Assembly: GCF_000814765.1 (NCBI RefSeq)
Contig: NZ_JWIC01000007.1
Coordinates: 372,001 to 436,000 of the forward strand
Origin: Pseudoalteromonas luteoviolacea
GTDB taxonomy: Bacteria; Pseudomonadota; Gammaproteobacteria; Enterobacterales; Alteromonadaceae
DNA: 64,000 nt
Direction: 5' to 3'
Positions 34,031 to 44,354 of this stretch are shown piece by piece. Within the stretch, counting starts at the first letter, position 1. Every line of letters begins with the position of its first letter. Under the pieces are notes generated by a model. That model saw nothing but the letters and a program-made list of their open reading frames with translations, had not been told where the DNA came from and made no database searches. The translations under genes and the position numbers were made by a program.

Positions 34031-34483
34031 CTAAAAATATAAATAGCATCGATTCATTGTTCATTACAAGTGAAAACTTGAATAAAATTCACTTTTGGTG
34101 TGCTGTTGGTCAAGAGCTTCCTTGGTGAGTATGAATTCAAAGCTATGATTTTAATGGTTTTTTAATTTCTATGCTGGAAGATTTTTATGAATTTTATATT
34201 CTTGAATCATTGTTGTTTTGAGTTTTTATATTGGTTTTAAAAAATACTGTCATTATTGAGCAGATATTCAACTAGGCGAGCGAAAGATGTTCCTTGTAAA
34301 AGTGACTCCGTATTTATGATAATGGAAACCCAGCTTTCATAAAACCAAACCTAGCTTAAGACAAAAGAGTACTGGCGTTATGGTTAGTTGGAATAGAAAA
34401 ATTTGACCCTTACATATATCCCTTCCAAAGCTAACAATGGTTATTTCAGTCTCGATTTAATATTTACAGCACATATGATTGAC
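34031..34483. other. Intergenic region without recognised gene
   Basis: 453 strongly AT-rich bases downstream of the response-regulator gene and upstream of the peptide gene. I see no gene or repeat. Confidence 0.4.
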
Positions 34484-35665
34484 TTAATGTCCAATGGCTT
34501 TATTAACAACTGCTAAAATCTCTTGTTTGGTAGAGGGTTTTAAAATGTATCCGTCAAGCCCATGTTCAGCCCATTTTTTTACGAGCTGTTTATTCTTATT
34601 GCCAGTCAGAGCGATGACTGGTGTTTTTATGTTTTTTCCAACATTGCGAATGTGCTTAGTTGTATTGAGCCCGTCTAAATTTGGTAGGAAAAGGTCCATG
34701 ACGATAAGGTCATATTGGGTAAGTTTGATCTTTTTGATGGCAGCGAGGCCATCATCTACTTGCTCTATATCATAACCGACATTGCTTAATACATCGCTTA
34801 TCATCTCTCTGTAAATGTGATTATCTTCGACTAACAGAATGGAGTGCTGATTGTTCGCTTCTGTACTCAAAAAGCTCTGCTGGTTTGTACTTTCGTTTTC
34901 GACAGGCAGCCTTGTTTGTATGGGCTGTTGCAATTGACTGACCAGTTGTGCGTTTAAGTTTTGAGAGTGTTTCAGACCTTCAACTAGCCCCATCAGTTTG
35001 CTAGAAATTGAGGTTTCTAGTGCATTTAAAAGTGGTTGTATGTGTGATTCGTTTAATTCTGACATGAGTTGTTTATGCATGCTATCAGGCAATTGGGATA
35101 GAATATTCTGATTGATTGAGTTCACTTCTTCTTTTCGTTTATTTATTTCATCGACAAGTGATGTCTTATAGCTCAAGCCTGTTTCAATTAGGTCATTCAA
35201 CTCTTCATTTTGGTTTTGAACGATCGAATCTAGTGATTCGATATATGTGTCAGAGTTTGCAAACTGTTTTAAACCTTCATAAACGATGAGTTGAAGCCTG
35301 AACTTTTCGTATAGTGGCTGGTATACAAAGTAACTATCAAATAAGTTTCGTAAACAGCACTTAAAGGCCAATCCAGATTCTTTATTGTTACAAAGTAATA
35401 CACTGTAGTGATTGTTAATGAGTCTGTTTTCTTTTATGAGTAAATTATATAAACAGATGCTTTTTTTAACGTCAGATAATGCGAATAAAATGACTTTTGG
35501 TGCCAGTTGCTGGATATCATCTAATGCGGTTTTTCTTACGATTAGGCATCTAAAATCAGAAGTTTGTTCTGCAATCAGTTCTGTAACACCCTGCACATCA
35601 TCTTCCCTGTGGGCCAAAACTAATACGGAGGGGTGGCGCTTGGCAATTCTGTTATTACTTGTCAT
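34484..35665 (-). CDS. Response regulator with N-terminal pseudo-receiver
   Basis: 393 residues. The last 120 form a standard receiver (SILLVEDNHIYREMISDVLS, LIVMDLFLPNLDGLNTTK, PVIALTGN, GYILKPS). The first 130 look like a degenerate receiver fold (PSVLVLAHREDDVQGVTELI) without the phospho-Asp. A helical middle (about 130-250) may be a coiled-coil linker. No DNA-binding or enzymatic output. AAGGAG is eight bases before the ATG, and the gene overlaps the end of the Hpt gene by 11 bases, so the three genes form a phosphorelay operon. Confidence 0.85.
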   Translation of the reverse strand: MTSNNRIAKRHPSVLVLAHREDDVQGVTELIAEQTSDFRCLIVRKTALDDIQQLAPKVILFALSDVKKSICLYNLLIKENRLINNHYSVLLCNNKESGLAFKCCLRNLFDSYFVYQPLYEKFRLQLIVYEGLKQFANSDTYIESLDSIVQNQNEELNDLIETGLSYKTSLVDEINKRKEEVNSINQNILSQLPDSMHKQLMSELNESHIQPLLNALETSISSKLMGLVEGLKHSQNLNAQLVSQLQQPIQTRLPVENESTNQQSFLSTEANNQHSILLVEDNHIYREMISDVLSNVGYDIEQVDDGLAAIKKIKLTQYDLIVMDLFLPNLDGLNTTKHIRNVGKNIKTPVIALTGNKNKQLVKKWAEHGLDGYILKPSTKQEILAVVNKAIGH

Positions 35666-36008
35666 GTCTTAGCTCCTTTTTAATCGCTACAAATTCGCCA
35701 TTTAATTTTATTATTACTTGTTTAATGGCGGGTTTATTCTCATCTAAGCTATAGTTCTCAATGGTTTCTAAAAAATAGGCACATCGCTCTGCGCCAACAG
35801 CTTTTGCAGAGGTTTTGAGGTAATGAGCTTGGCTTTTTAACTCATTGAAGTCACTGATATTAAATGACTTAACAATACTTTTTAAAACAACAGAAGCTTG
35901 TTTTAAAAACTCGAAATGAAACTTAGCAATTTTTGCTGGCTCATCGCCAACCAACTCCTCAATAGTGCGTCTATTCAGTGTTTGCAACTCATTAATTTGA
36001 GTGTTCAT
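35655..36008 (-). CDS. Hpt-domain phosphotransfer protein
   Basis: 117 residues from ATG 36008, with GGAG eight bases upstream; the longer frame from 36038 reads back into the kinase tail. It is a single Hpt helix bundle with the phospho-accepting His in LKSQAHYLKTSAKAVGAERC. It overlaps the hybrid-kinase gene by 17 bases and the regulator gene by 11 bases. It would carry phosphate from the kinase receiver to the separate response regulator. Confidence 0.9.
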   Translation of the reverse strand: MNTQINELQTLNRRTIEELVGDEPAKIAKFHFEFLKQASVVLKSIVKSFNISDFNELKSQAHYLKTSAKAVGAERCAYFLETIENYSLDENKPAIKQVIIKLNGEFVAIKKELRHDK

Positions 36009-38619
36009 ACCAACGCTCCATAATAGATTTAATGTCATTTAACTTGATTGGTTTACACAAAAAGTCATTCATACCAATGGATGTGCATAGATCTTTTTCA
36101 CCCTGCATGACAGCGCCAGTAACAGCGATGATAGGAATGGGAGGGCGTTCTGTTTTTGCTTCTTCTGTACGAATTTGTTTTGTCATTTCATAACCATCAA
36201 CTTCAGGCATGTGACAATCAGTCAAAATAAGTTTATATGAATGGCTATACCAGCAACGAAATCCCTCCGCTCCATTGTTTGCAATGTCACAACATAGGCC
36301 GAGTTTTTTTAATTGGCTTTTAATTAGTTTCTGATTAAATGGGTTGTCTTCAACTAACAGAATATCGCTATTGTCAGGTTCCACCGCTATATTGGTGCTA
36401 GTACCGTGATCTGTATTGGGATCGGAATTGTCAAAATCTAAAGAAAAGTCGTCAATTGACAGCATTTCTTGCTGGTGAGCTGTAATGTGTTTGTCTAGCT
36501 GGTGCAGCGTGATGGGTTGATTTGCATACACAGCAAGGTGTGGTGCCGTGAGTGCCAAAGTTTCAACAAGTGAAGGCTCTGTATACACTAGCGCATTATT
36601 TAGTAATTCCAACTTTGGAGCTAGCCTTAAGAATTGCTCATCATCACTTGTCAGTATTAAATTATTTGTAGTAGAGGAGTCATCAATAAAATCAAAATCA
36701 ACGCATATATTGATATTAAAATTGGCTTGAACCAGCTTTAAGATATGTTGATTATAAATAGACAATTTACCAATTTGATAGCAATTAAGCATAGCTTTTG
36801 GCTTGTCAGCTTGCTCTGATAGCGCTAGCCAAAATGGCGCGGTCACGGTGAAGGTGCTGCCATGATTGAGTTGGCTGTCAATATGAATTGCTCCCCCCAT
36901 CAAGTCTATTAATTTTCCGCAAATAGAGAGACCTAAGCCGGTACCGCCAAATTTTCTTGTAGTTGATTTCTCTGCCTGAGTAAATGGCGTAAATAGCTTT
37001 TGAATTGTATCGTTTGTCATTCCAACGCCGGTGTCTTCAACAGATACTACAACCTCACTTTGGTAAATATTCAAACGATTATAGTGGGTGTTAATCGTGA
37101 TTCTTTTGCTCTCGTTCTGGTCGCAGTTTGTAAACTTGACGGCATTACCAAGAATATTGAGAAGAATTTGACGAAATCTATTTTCATCTCCTTTCAATAT
37201 TAAGTTTTCTTCTGGGGACTCGAAGACTATAAGCTCGATGCCTTTTTCCTTGGCCGATGCACTGAATGTGCACACTACTTCTGAAATGACAGTAGGTAAA
37301 TCGAATTGAACAGTTTCTAGTTCTAGTTTTCCTGCTTCAATTTTATTTAGATCGAGTAAATCATTTAAAATGGTAATAAGATGATTTGCAGAACTTGATG
37401 CTGTATTTACCAGCTCTTTTGGCTCCCCAGAAAGTGTACTGTGTGAGAGTAAATCTAAAGCCCCGATAATGCCATTCAGCGGCGTTCGCAATTCATGACT
37501 GATCATTGATAGAAATTCAGATTTTATTTTATTCGCACGTTCTGCTTTTTGTAATGTATTGTACAGTTGGGCAGTTCGATCGTTTACACGTGTTTCTAGC
37601 TCTGAATTTAATTTTTTAAGTGCCTGTTGTGTATTGTGGATTTCAGTTTGATCTACGCAAACACCATCTATGCGGCAATATTCTCCTTTGTAGTTTTTAC
37701 CAACTCTACCTTGGGCAAAAACATAGATTATTTCACCATTTTTTAGAATGCTTCGGTAATGTTGTTTAAATTCAACACCGGTCCGCAGGCTATTTTCTAG
37801 TGCTTCTTGTACACGAGGTTTATCCTCGGGATGCAGTAATTCAACCCATTTATTTAAATCGCCGATATCATCTGGTGATAACTTGAAGATGGTATTGGCA
37901 AGCATATCCCATTTCCAGAGCCATTGATGCCCTGATTTAGTTGCCCGCCAAGTGCCAATTTTCCCTGCTTCTATTGCAAGTTGCTTACTTTCATCCGCAT
38001 CGTTCAGTGCAATGACGGTGGTCTTTTCTACTGTACAGTCTTGCAGCGTGCCATTAATCCACTGGCCGTCAGATTTATTGACACAGCTTCCTTTTAATGC
38101 GAACCAAGACTGTTGCCCTGTTTGCTTTAGTCTAAATTCGAATTGAAGTGGTACGCCGAACTGTGCGTTATTTTCAAAAAATAGCGGGAATAAAGCACGA
38201 TCATCAGGATGGACAAGTGACAGTATTTTGCGCCATGTCAGTTGTGCCAAAGGTGCGAGCCCTAAAATAGTTTTAGAGATCCCTGATAAGTAAACGGCTT
38301 TTGTCTCCACGTTGTAACGCCAGATACCAATATTTGAGCTATTAATTGCGTCGTTTAAAAAACGAATATGGTCATTGTTGGTTTTATGCAGTTCAAGCAC
38401 AAAACAGAACCCACCTTCATAGTTGCATTTATTGAAACTGACTGGGGAAGATTGGTAATGACCTATGGCAAAGTTGTCTGTGATGGTTTCTAGTTTGAAC
38501 TCTGTAGCTATGTTTAAGCCTATTAATACCTAACCTTGAAGTAAGTTAAGTGCAGCTTGACTGACAAACTCAATTTGTAAATTGTGGTTGGTGAGTAGAT
38601 AAGGCGTGTTACTGTCCAT
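35992..38619 (-). pseudogene. PAS-containing hybrid histidine kinase, interrupted by amber codon
   Basis: The intact-looking part starts at GTG 38400 (802 residues): PAS/PAC pair (about 12-255), HisKA with SHELRTPLNGIIGALDLL, ATPase with DTGVGM and GGTGLGLSICGKL, then a receiver (DILLVEDNPFNQKLIKSQLK, LILTDCHMPEVDG). However the frame is open 73 codons further up to ATG 38619, which has AAGGAAG just before it, and reads as the start of another PAS domain (YLLTNHNLQIEFVSQAALNL), broken by a single TAG at 38530-38532. So the original gene was probably 875 residues and has an in-frame stop at codon 30. GTG 38400 may still allow a shortened kinase. The gene heads a phosphorelay operon with Hpt and a response regulator. 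Confidence 0.75.
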
Positions 38620-38823
38620 GTCTTCCTTGCCATCATTGCACTGTATGGATAATTTTAACTATAGCAGTAATTCTAAGCATGACAGTGCTATGTTCGCAGA
38701 GTTTCTGAATTGATTCTTACATAAATGAAATACAATATAAGACCACAAAAAATTGCCAAAAATTGTAGGTTGAATAGCTGTTTCTGTCGAAGAAAAATAA
38801 TGGGGTTAGTGCATGTGAGCAGA

Positions 38824-38852
38824 TATAAAAGAGGCAGTCTAATGCTGCCTCT
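38824..38852 (-). terminator. Terminator of GH92 gene
   Basis: On the minus strand AGAGGCAG-CATTAGA-CTGCCTCT followed by TTTTATAT (arms at 38830-38837 and 38845-38852). Confidence 0.85.
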
Positions 38853-38873
38853 GAAGGGGAACTAAATTTGTCA

Positions 38874-41375
38874 CTAATTTTTTGATGGTGAATAGCTGGG
38901 AGGTCTATTCTCCTTTGCTTGTCCAAAGACTTTATTCGGTTCTTCACTCAGAGAAAACTGTAAAGTCACAGGTTTATTGATGTACGTTTCATCTATCCAA
39001 CTATTTAAGCTTGGCTTGCCATTAACCCTTAATGCATCGATATATATTTTATCTTCTGATGCGTCAGGAGCATTAATCGTTAAATTACCGATTTGAGCAA
39101 AAGTAAACTGGGGACTCGATAAAGCCAAGTCCGCACGTCCTGGGTATTTTGGATAAATACCAAGACTGCTGAATACATACCATGAAGACATTTGGCCGAG
39201 GTCATCTTGACCTGGAATACCATCTGGTGCGTCTAGCCATAATTGTTTCATCGTTTCACGAACAGTTTGCTGTGTTTTATAGGCATCGCCCGTATGCAAA
39301 TACATCCATGGCGATAAGATTGAAGGCTGATTTGACACATCTGCATATTCAGCTGAATCTCTGTAAAGTACCCACGTGCCATCTGGCTTTTTAAAGTGAG
39401 CGTCAAGCCTTTTACTCATGGCCTCATCACCGCCAAGTATTTCTGCTAGCCCGGCACCATCATGTGGGATCATCCATAAATATTGAGCCGGACTTCCTTC
39501 AACAAATAAGTGTCCAGAAAATGCATCGAAGTCTTTTTTCCAGCTGCCATCTTTATTTCTACCTTGTATATACCCTAAAGACTCAGTAGCTGATGCGTTA
39601 TATATGTTTCTCCAATACCCTGCTTCATTAATAAATCGAGTCGCATCTTCTGTTTTGTCTAGGCGGTTGGCAAGTTGACCCAATGAGAAATAGCTAGATG
39701 CTTGCTCCAATGTCTCCGAAGCACCTTCCCAGCTATTAGATTCGTCAGCAATGTAACCTAGCGATTGCCATTGGTCTAAAGAGGGCTTTTGTCCTCTACA
39801 AAACACAGGACAGCCAATATCCGATAAATCAAACTCCGTCGGGTTTATCGCGGCTTGTCGAAGCGAGTGATATGCGCCAGTGACGTCAAAATCATCAGCA
39901 CCGAATGCAACGAAGTTTGCGATAGCAATGGTCGAAGGATCGCCACTCATTACCCCTGTTGGGCCCTGCGTTATGAGTCCAGCGATCCCATATACCATTG
40001 AATTGATTTGCTTGATTAAATAAAGATTGGGCAATATCGCTTCCTCTCTTTTTATCCAGCAAAGTCACTAACTGCAACTGAGACCGATAAACATCCCAGC
40101 CAGAGAAGTTTGCATATTGTGCAGCTTGAGTAGCCTCTATACTATGTACTTTTTGAATCAAAGCCCATGTATTCGCCATTGACGTCAGAAAAGACATTCG
40201 GGTGAAATAAGCTATGGTACAGCGCGGTGTAAAATACTCGTAATTTACTTTGATCTTCAGACGCGACTTTGACCTTAGATAATTCATTTTCCCAAGCATT
40301 TTTCTGAATGGGTACGTATTTGTTCGAAACTTTGTTCTGCTTGCTCTTTTGCTAAGTTTTCTCTTGCATTGTCTAAACTGACATAAGAAATACCCACTCG
40401 CATTTGAACTGTGTCACCATTATTAAGGCCAAGGTCGACCCATACACCTGAGCCTTTTCCAATGTCTGGCCATCCGTTGTCTCCGTAACCCATACCTCCT
40501 TTGGAGGATTTGGCACCATGTTCAATTACGTCATCTTTCCATGCGCCTGAGCCAGTTATTGGCTTATCTAGTTTGGCGACAAAATGCAGGGTGTAATAAT
40601 CTCTTTGATTGTATTCACCTAAATAACCACAGAAGTTACCCGATGTCACATAACCTGTGATTTCGCCTCGTTCGGTATCAACTTTTGCATAGGCATCACC
40701 ACTTCCGAGTTGGGAATAAGCGGTTCTAAATAAGAGTTTTGCATTTTCCGATTTTTCGAAGGTAAAGTTGGCAATACCGCTTCTAGTTGTTGCAGCGAGC
40801 TGAACGTTAACACCATTGTCTAGTCCTACTTGGTAATAACCTGGAATAGCGGTTTCATCATCATGTGAAAACGCTGCACTGTAATAGCCATTGATTGGAT
40901 CAGTTGCAGGAGAAAACGTTATGTCTTTGGTAAAAGGCATGACAGGAATGTCACCTGATGCGCCAAGGCACCCTGTGCCGGATAAGCGCGTGAATGAAAA
41001 GCCTTTTACGCGGCTAGCTTGATAGTTATATCCACCAGGTGAAACTGGAACTCGCTTTTTCTCTTCGAGTATTTTTTTTGAGATGCCTTCAGACTCCGCG
41101 AGTAAATCTTCTGTATAGGCGTGTTCAGGTCCAAAATTGAACATACCAAAAGGGACTACAGCACCCGGCGTTACGTTACCAGCTTGGCGGTGGTTATAAG
41201 GCCCTTTAGTGCCTATTAATGGATTAACATATGAAACAACGTCAGAAACGTAGTGTGGTTCAGCCATTTGTTCCGTTTTTTTTAGCTGCTCCCTTGGTCC
41301 ATTACTGCAGCCAGAGAGTAATGCTGCACTGACAGATAATGCAATTAGATGTTTATTCTTAATGTTGTAGTTCAT
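38874..41375 (-). pseudogene. GH92 alpha-mannosidase lipoprotein with three frameshifts
   Basis: A lipoprotein signal (LLSGCSN) starts the gene; the family hallmarks are SYVNPLIGT, GNVTPGAVVPFGMF and GFSFTRLSGTGCLGASGDIP. The reading frame then breaks three times: at a T5/A5 run at 40299-40303, at an A5 run at 40150-40154, and in a G/C run near 39953-39966. Each needs removal of one base; after all three the original frame returns, giving about 832 residues. The middle reads ELSKVKVASEDQSKLRVFYT and FSGWDVYRSQLQ; the C-terminal part has EGSPAQYLWMIPHD (acid Glu) and GQDDLGQMSSWYVFSSLGIY (catalytic Asp pair). GH92 enzymes remove alpha-mannose from N-glycan-like chains. Either decayed or mis-assembled. 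Confidence 0.85.
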
Positions 41376-41388
41376 GATAAACCCTTAA

Positions 41389-41402
41389 TTAGAACGTTCC
41401 AA
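41389..41402. promoter_or_regulatory. LacI-type palindrome before GH92 gene
   Basis: TTAGAACGTTCCAA, palindromic except for one pair, with central AACGTT as in operators of LacI-family sugar regulators. It sits 14 bases from the mannosidase start. No LacI-family gene is visible in the window. Confidence 0.32.
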
Positions 41403-41768
41403 TTTGTATGTAATAGGAATTAAGATTATTTCCATAAGATGCCATTGTTTCGTTGCCTAGTACAATTTTAATGCGCTTATTTACAGGTTTTTAGCGATAG
41501 TTAACAATTATCCAGCAAATTCACTAACAGAAAAGGGGCACTTAAGTGTTTCCTTTAGTCGGTTGAAAACTCGCCTGATAGTAAGTTACGAAGCTGGTTG
41601 TTGTTTTTTAAAATAAAAATACAAATACTCGTTTTTAAAATTCCATCTGATTTTATTTCACTTGGCATCAAGGTTTTTGGTTCTGATGTGCTATTTATAA
41701 TTTCGTATGATTTATATTGTTAATTTTTTCTTTGAAATATGTTTTATTTTATTTTTTATAATCTCTTG
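41403..41768. other. AT-rich divergent intergenic region
   Basis: 366 bases between divergent genes; no gene or repeat was recognised apart from the operator and promoter listed at its edges. Confidence 0.4.
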
Positions 41769-41797
41769 TTGACTCTGTCATATTTTTGAAATAATTT
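41769..41797 (+). promoter_or_regulatory. Sigma70-like promoter
   Basis: TTGACT (41769-41774), 17-base spacer, TAATTT (41792-41797), about 55 bases before the start of the small secreted-protein gene. Confidence 0.45.
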
Positions 41798-41853
41798 GTT
41801 TTTCGTAGTCATAACTACATTAATTTATAGATGGAAATAATAAGGATTTATCA

Positions 41854-42327
41854 ATGAAAAAACTATCTTTAGCAGCTCTGCTATTATCTTCCCTAGCAAT
41901 TAGTGGTCAAGCGCTTGCAAACACTTATACGATCACTAAAGAAAAACAGCCAAATAGAATGTTAGTTTTTAGCTCAAGTGGCGGTACAAATGTAGAGCTA
42001 TTTTCGATTTTAAATCTTGATTTGAATCATATCCCATATAGAGATAAAACTGGTGTAATTACAGGAGTTTCATATACATCAGCAAGTTATAGCAATTCAG
42101 TAGATGAGACAGCAGAGCTATGCTATCATCGTGCATATAATAACAACCCATTTAAATGCATTCCAATCACACCTAATTTTTCTGACAGCGTTAGCGACTT
42201 TAATGGTTTAGAGTTTAAAGCTGGTATTACTATATCTGTTAGACATAGAGTGGAACCTACAGGTAGTTTCCAATTTTTAGAGCCTAACAGAAACGAGAGC
42301 ATTAGTTTTACTTATCGTACAAACTAA
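41854..42327 (+). CDS. Small secreted protein of unknown function
   Basis: 157 residues with signal peptide MKKLSLAALLLSSLAISGQ. The mature part is beta-rich, with two cysteines (ELCYHRAYNNNPFKCIP) that may form a disulfide loop and a C-terminal NRNESISFTYRTN. AAGGA is eight bases before the ATG. It is a single gene with a sigma70-like promoter and a perfect terminator. I recognise no family. Confidence 0.7.
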   Translation: MKKLSLAALLLSSLAISGQALANTYTITKEKQPNRMLVFSSSGGTNVELFSILNLDLNHIPYRDKTGVITGVSYTSASYSNSVDETAELCYHRAYNNNPFKCIPITPNFSDSVSDFNGLEFKAGITISVRHRVEPTGSFQFLEPNRNESISFTYRTN

Positions 42328-42335
42328 TATTTATT

Positions 42336-42367
42336 AGCTGCATCAATAATATTGATGCAGCTTTTTT
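42336..42367 (+). terminator. Rho-independent terminator
   Basis: Twelve-base perfect arms AGCTGCATCAAT (42336-42347) and ATTGATGCAGCT (42351-42362) with AAT loop, then TTTTT. Confidence 0.95.
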
Positions 42368-42591
42368 AATAAATCTGATTTTTATAATTTTAAATTTCTA
42401 CTTTTTATTAAGTCATAGTTAACTTGCAATGTGTTCCTTAAAAAGGAATTTATAAACTCTTTACACATATCTATCCCCAAGTGATAAGTATATCTCGCTA
42501 ATACCCACAAAGTTGCTAATTTGTCGTGAATAATTATGTTATGCTTTTATCGTTTATTACATGTACAACGATTTAACAAGGAGGCGAATTG

Positions 42592-43437
42592 ATGTCGGAA
42601 CTTAACAGGTTTGACGAGTGCTTTGTATACGTTATTTACGGAGAGCAAGAGCGTCACTATCTAGAGGCACAGTTAAGCATAGCAAGTCTTCTTTTTCATA
42701 ACCCCAACGCGAAAATTTGTTTGTTGGTAGAACGAGATGATTTATTTGACGCACACGATCAAATACGGGTTATTCCTTTCACTAAAGCCATGCAAAACGA
42801 ATGGTTGGGTAGCGATAAGTATCACTTTAAGCTGAAATTAGCAGGATTAAAGTTCTTACTTGAAAATCATGCCAAAAAGGTCATTTTCTTAGATACTGAT
42901 ACGTTAATCAGAGCTGACATTACGCACCTAATGGATGGCGTATCAAACGGATCCATGCTTATGCATGAGTTAGAAGGTACACTGAAAAGAAAACGGTTTA
43001 CACGGCAATATGCCGCAGCGATTGGCAAGACATTTGTAAGCCCAACCTATGGGAGCTGGCAGGTTGAGCATGATGCCCCTATGTTTAATTCAGGCGTAAT
43101 TGGCATCACAGAAGCGCATGTTGAGCATCTAGATATTGCGCTGTGGATGATGCCATTATTGGATGAACTCATTGATATTCACTCAGCAGAACAGTTTGCT
43201 CTGGGTATTATTTTGTCTCGTCATGGCACAGTGTGCGAAGCAGGTAACAGGCAAATCTATCATTATTGGCACAAAAAGCCTCGTAAATACATTTTTGAGC
43301 AAATGAAAATCTTGGTCAGTGAGCTAAACGGTAGCAGCTTGTACCACCACCCTCAACGAATGGCTTCTTTTAAGTTTAGGCGTCCTTTCAATCGCTGGCT
43401 TCAAGACAAACTCACTGGAAAAGTACCGACGAATTAA
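42592..43437 (+). CDS. GT-A type glycosyltransferase
   Basis: 281 residues from ATG 42592, with a full AAGGAGG site seven bases upstream. DxD motif DTD in KKVIFLDTDTLIRADITH (about residue 105), preceded by YHFKLKLAGLKFLLEN, and MFNSGVIGI, HSAEQFALGIILSR typical of GT8-like or nucleotide-diphospho-sugar transferases that use a metal ion. The acceptor is not evident; the C-terminal RRPFNRWLQDKL may help membrane association. It has no signal or membrane helix and lies alone. Confidence 0.82.
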   Translation: MSELNRFDECFVYVIYGEQERHYLEAQLSIASLLFHNPNAKICLLVERDDLFDAHDQIRVIPFTKAMQNEWLGSDKYHFKLKLAGLKFLLENHAKKVIFLDTDTLIRADITHLMDGVSNGSMLMHELEGTLKRKRFTRQYAAAIGKTFVSPTYGSWQVEHDAPMFNSGVIGITEAHVEHLDIALWMMPLLDELIDIHSAEQFALGIILSRHGTVCEAGNRQIYHYWHKKPRKYIFEQMKILVSELNGSSLYHHPQRMASFKFRRPFNRWLQDKLTGKVPTN

Positions 43438-43447
43438 TTATCAGGTC

Positions 43448-43470
43448 AGCACAATTATGTGCTTTGCTTT
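43448..43470 (+). terminator. Terminator of glycosyltransferase gene
   Basis: AGCACA (43448-43453) with TGTGCT (43458-43463), then TTGCTTT. A second longer hairpin follows at 43484-43509 (CAGCATCTAACT with AGTTAGGTGCTG, two wobble pairs). Confidence 0.65.
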
Positions 43471-43679
43471 ATATATAAAATTTCAGCATCTAACTAAAGT
43501 TAGGTGCTGCTCCGTCGCTTTAAAATTAGCTAGCCCCCCTCTTCATAGACGACGCTGATGCGAGTTCATGTTCTTGTCTTTGGCTTAATCAATTTTACTT
43601 TTCTTCTGTATTACAAATTTGTATATTTTTAATCGGTTTTAATGAGTTAAACTTTAGAAAAAGCACTGTAGAGTTAGCT

Positions 43680-44354
43680 ATGAATGTGTTGTTTGTAGAA
43701 GATGATTTAGAGATTGCCTCATTTATAAAAAAGGGGCTGGCGCAATACGGCGATTCAGTAAAACATGTTTCAACCGCTCAAGAAGGCTTGATACAGGCGT
43801 CTTCAAGTGACTTTGATGTGATTATTTTCGACAGGCTATTACCGGGTATGGACGGATTAGATGCGGTCAAAGTACTGAGAGCCAGTGGAGTAGCGACACC
43901 TATTATTATGCTGACAGCGCTGGGGGATACTTCCGACAGAGTGAGCGGTTTGGATGCCGGAGCAGATGATTACTTAGTCAAGCCCTTTGAATTCTCCGAG
44001 TTATATGCTCGATTAAAAGCATTAACACGAAGGAAGCCACTCACAGTACAGTCGGTTTCCCTGACACTTGGAGAACTAGTTGTCGAGAGAACAAGCCGCA
44101 AGGTAACGAGAGCAGGACAAATAATTGAGCTAAATACAAAAGAATATCAAATTTTAGAATACTTGATGCAGTCTCCAGGGCAACTTGTGACAAAAACCAT
44201 GCTCCTTGAAAAAGTATGGGGCTTTAACTTCGATCCAAAAACGAGCTTAGTACAAACCCACGTAAGTAGACTTAGAAACAAAGTGGATAAACCGTTTAGC
44301 TTTGAGTTGATCAAAACCGTACGTGGAAGTGGCTATATTATATCTGATGAATAG
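43680..44354 (+). CDS. OmpR-family response regulator
   Basis: 224 residues: receiver with VLFVEDDLEIASFIKKGLAQ, phospho-Asp in VIIFDRLLPGMDG and Lys in YLVKPFEFSEL, then a winged-helix domain with NTKEYQILEYLMQS, LLEKVWGFNFDP, VQTHVSRLRNKVDKP and IKTVRGSGYI. Its stop overlaps the start of the kinase gene. The next genes downstream are the DUF1800/DUF1501 pair, a likely target of this system. Confidence 0.95.
   Translation: MNVLFVEDDLEIASFIKKGLAQYGDSVKHVSTAQEGLIQASSSDFDVIIFDRLLPGMDGLDAVKVLRASGVATPIIMLTALGDTSDRVSGLDAGADDYLVKPFEFSELYARLKALTRRKPLTVQSVSLTLGELVVERTSRKVTRAGQIIELNTKEYQILEYLMQSPGQLVTKTMLLEKVWGFNFDPKTSLVQTHVSRLRNKVDKPFSFELIKTVRGSGYIISDE

Noticed and set aside
33833..34042. 69-codon plus-strand frame over the 52-residue peptide
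   Set aside because: The minus-strand peptide has a clear ribosome site and leader pattern; this frame is its shadow.
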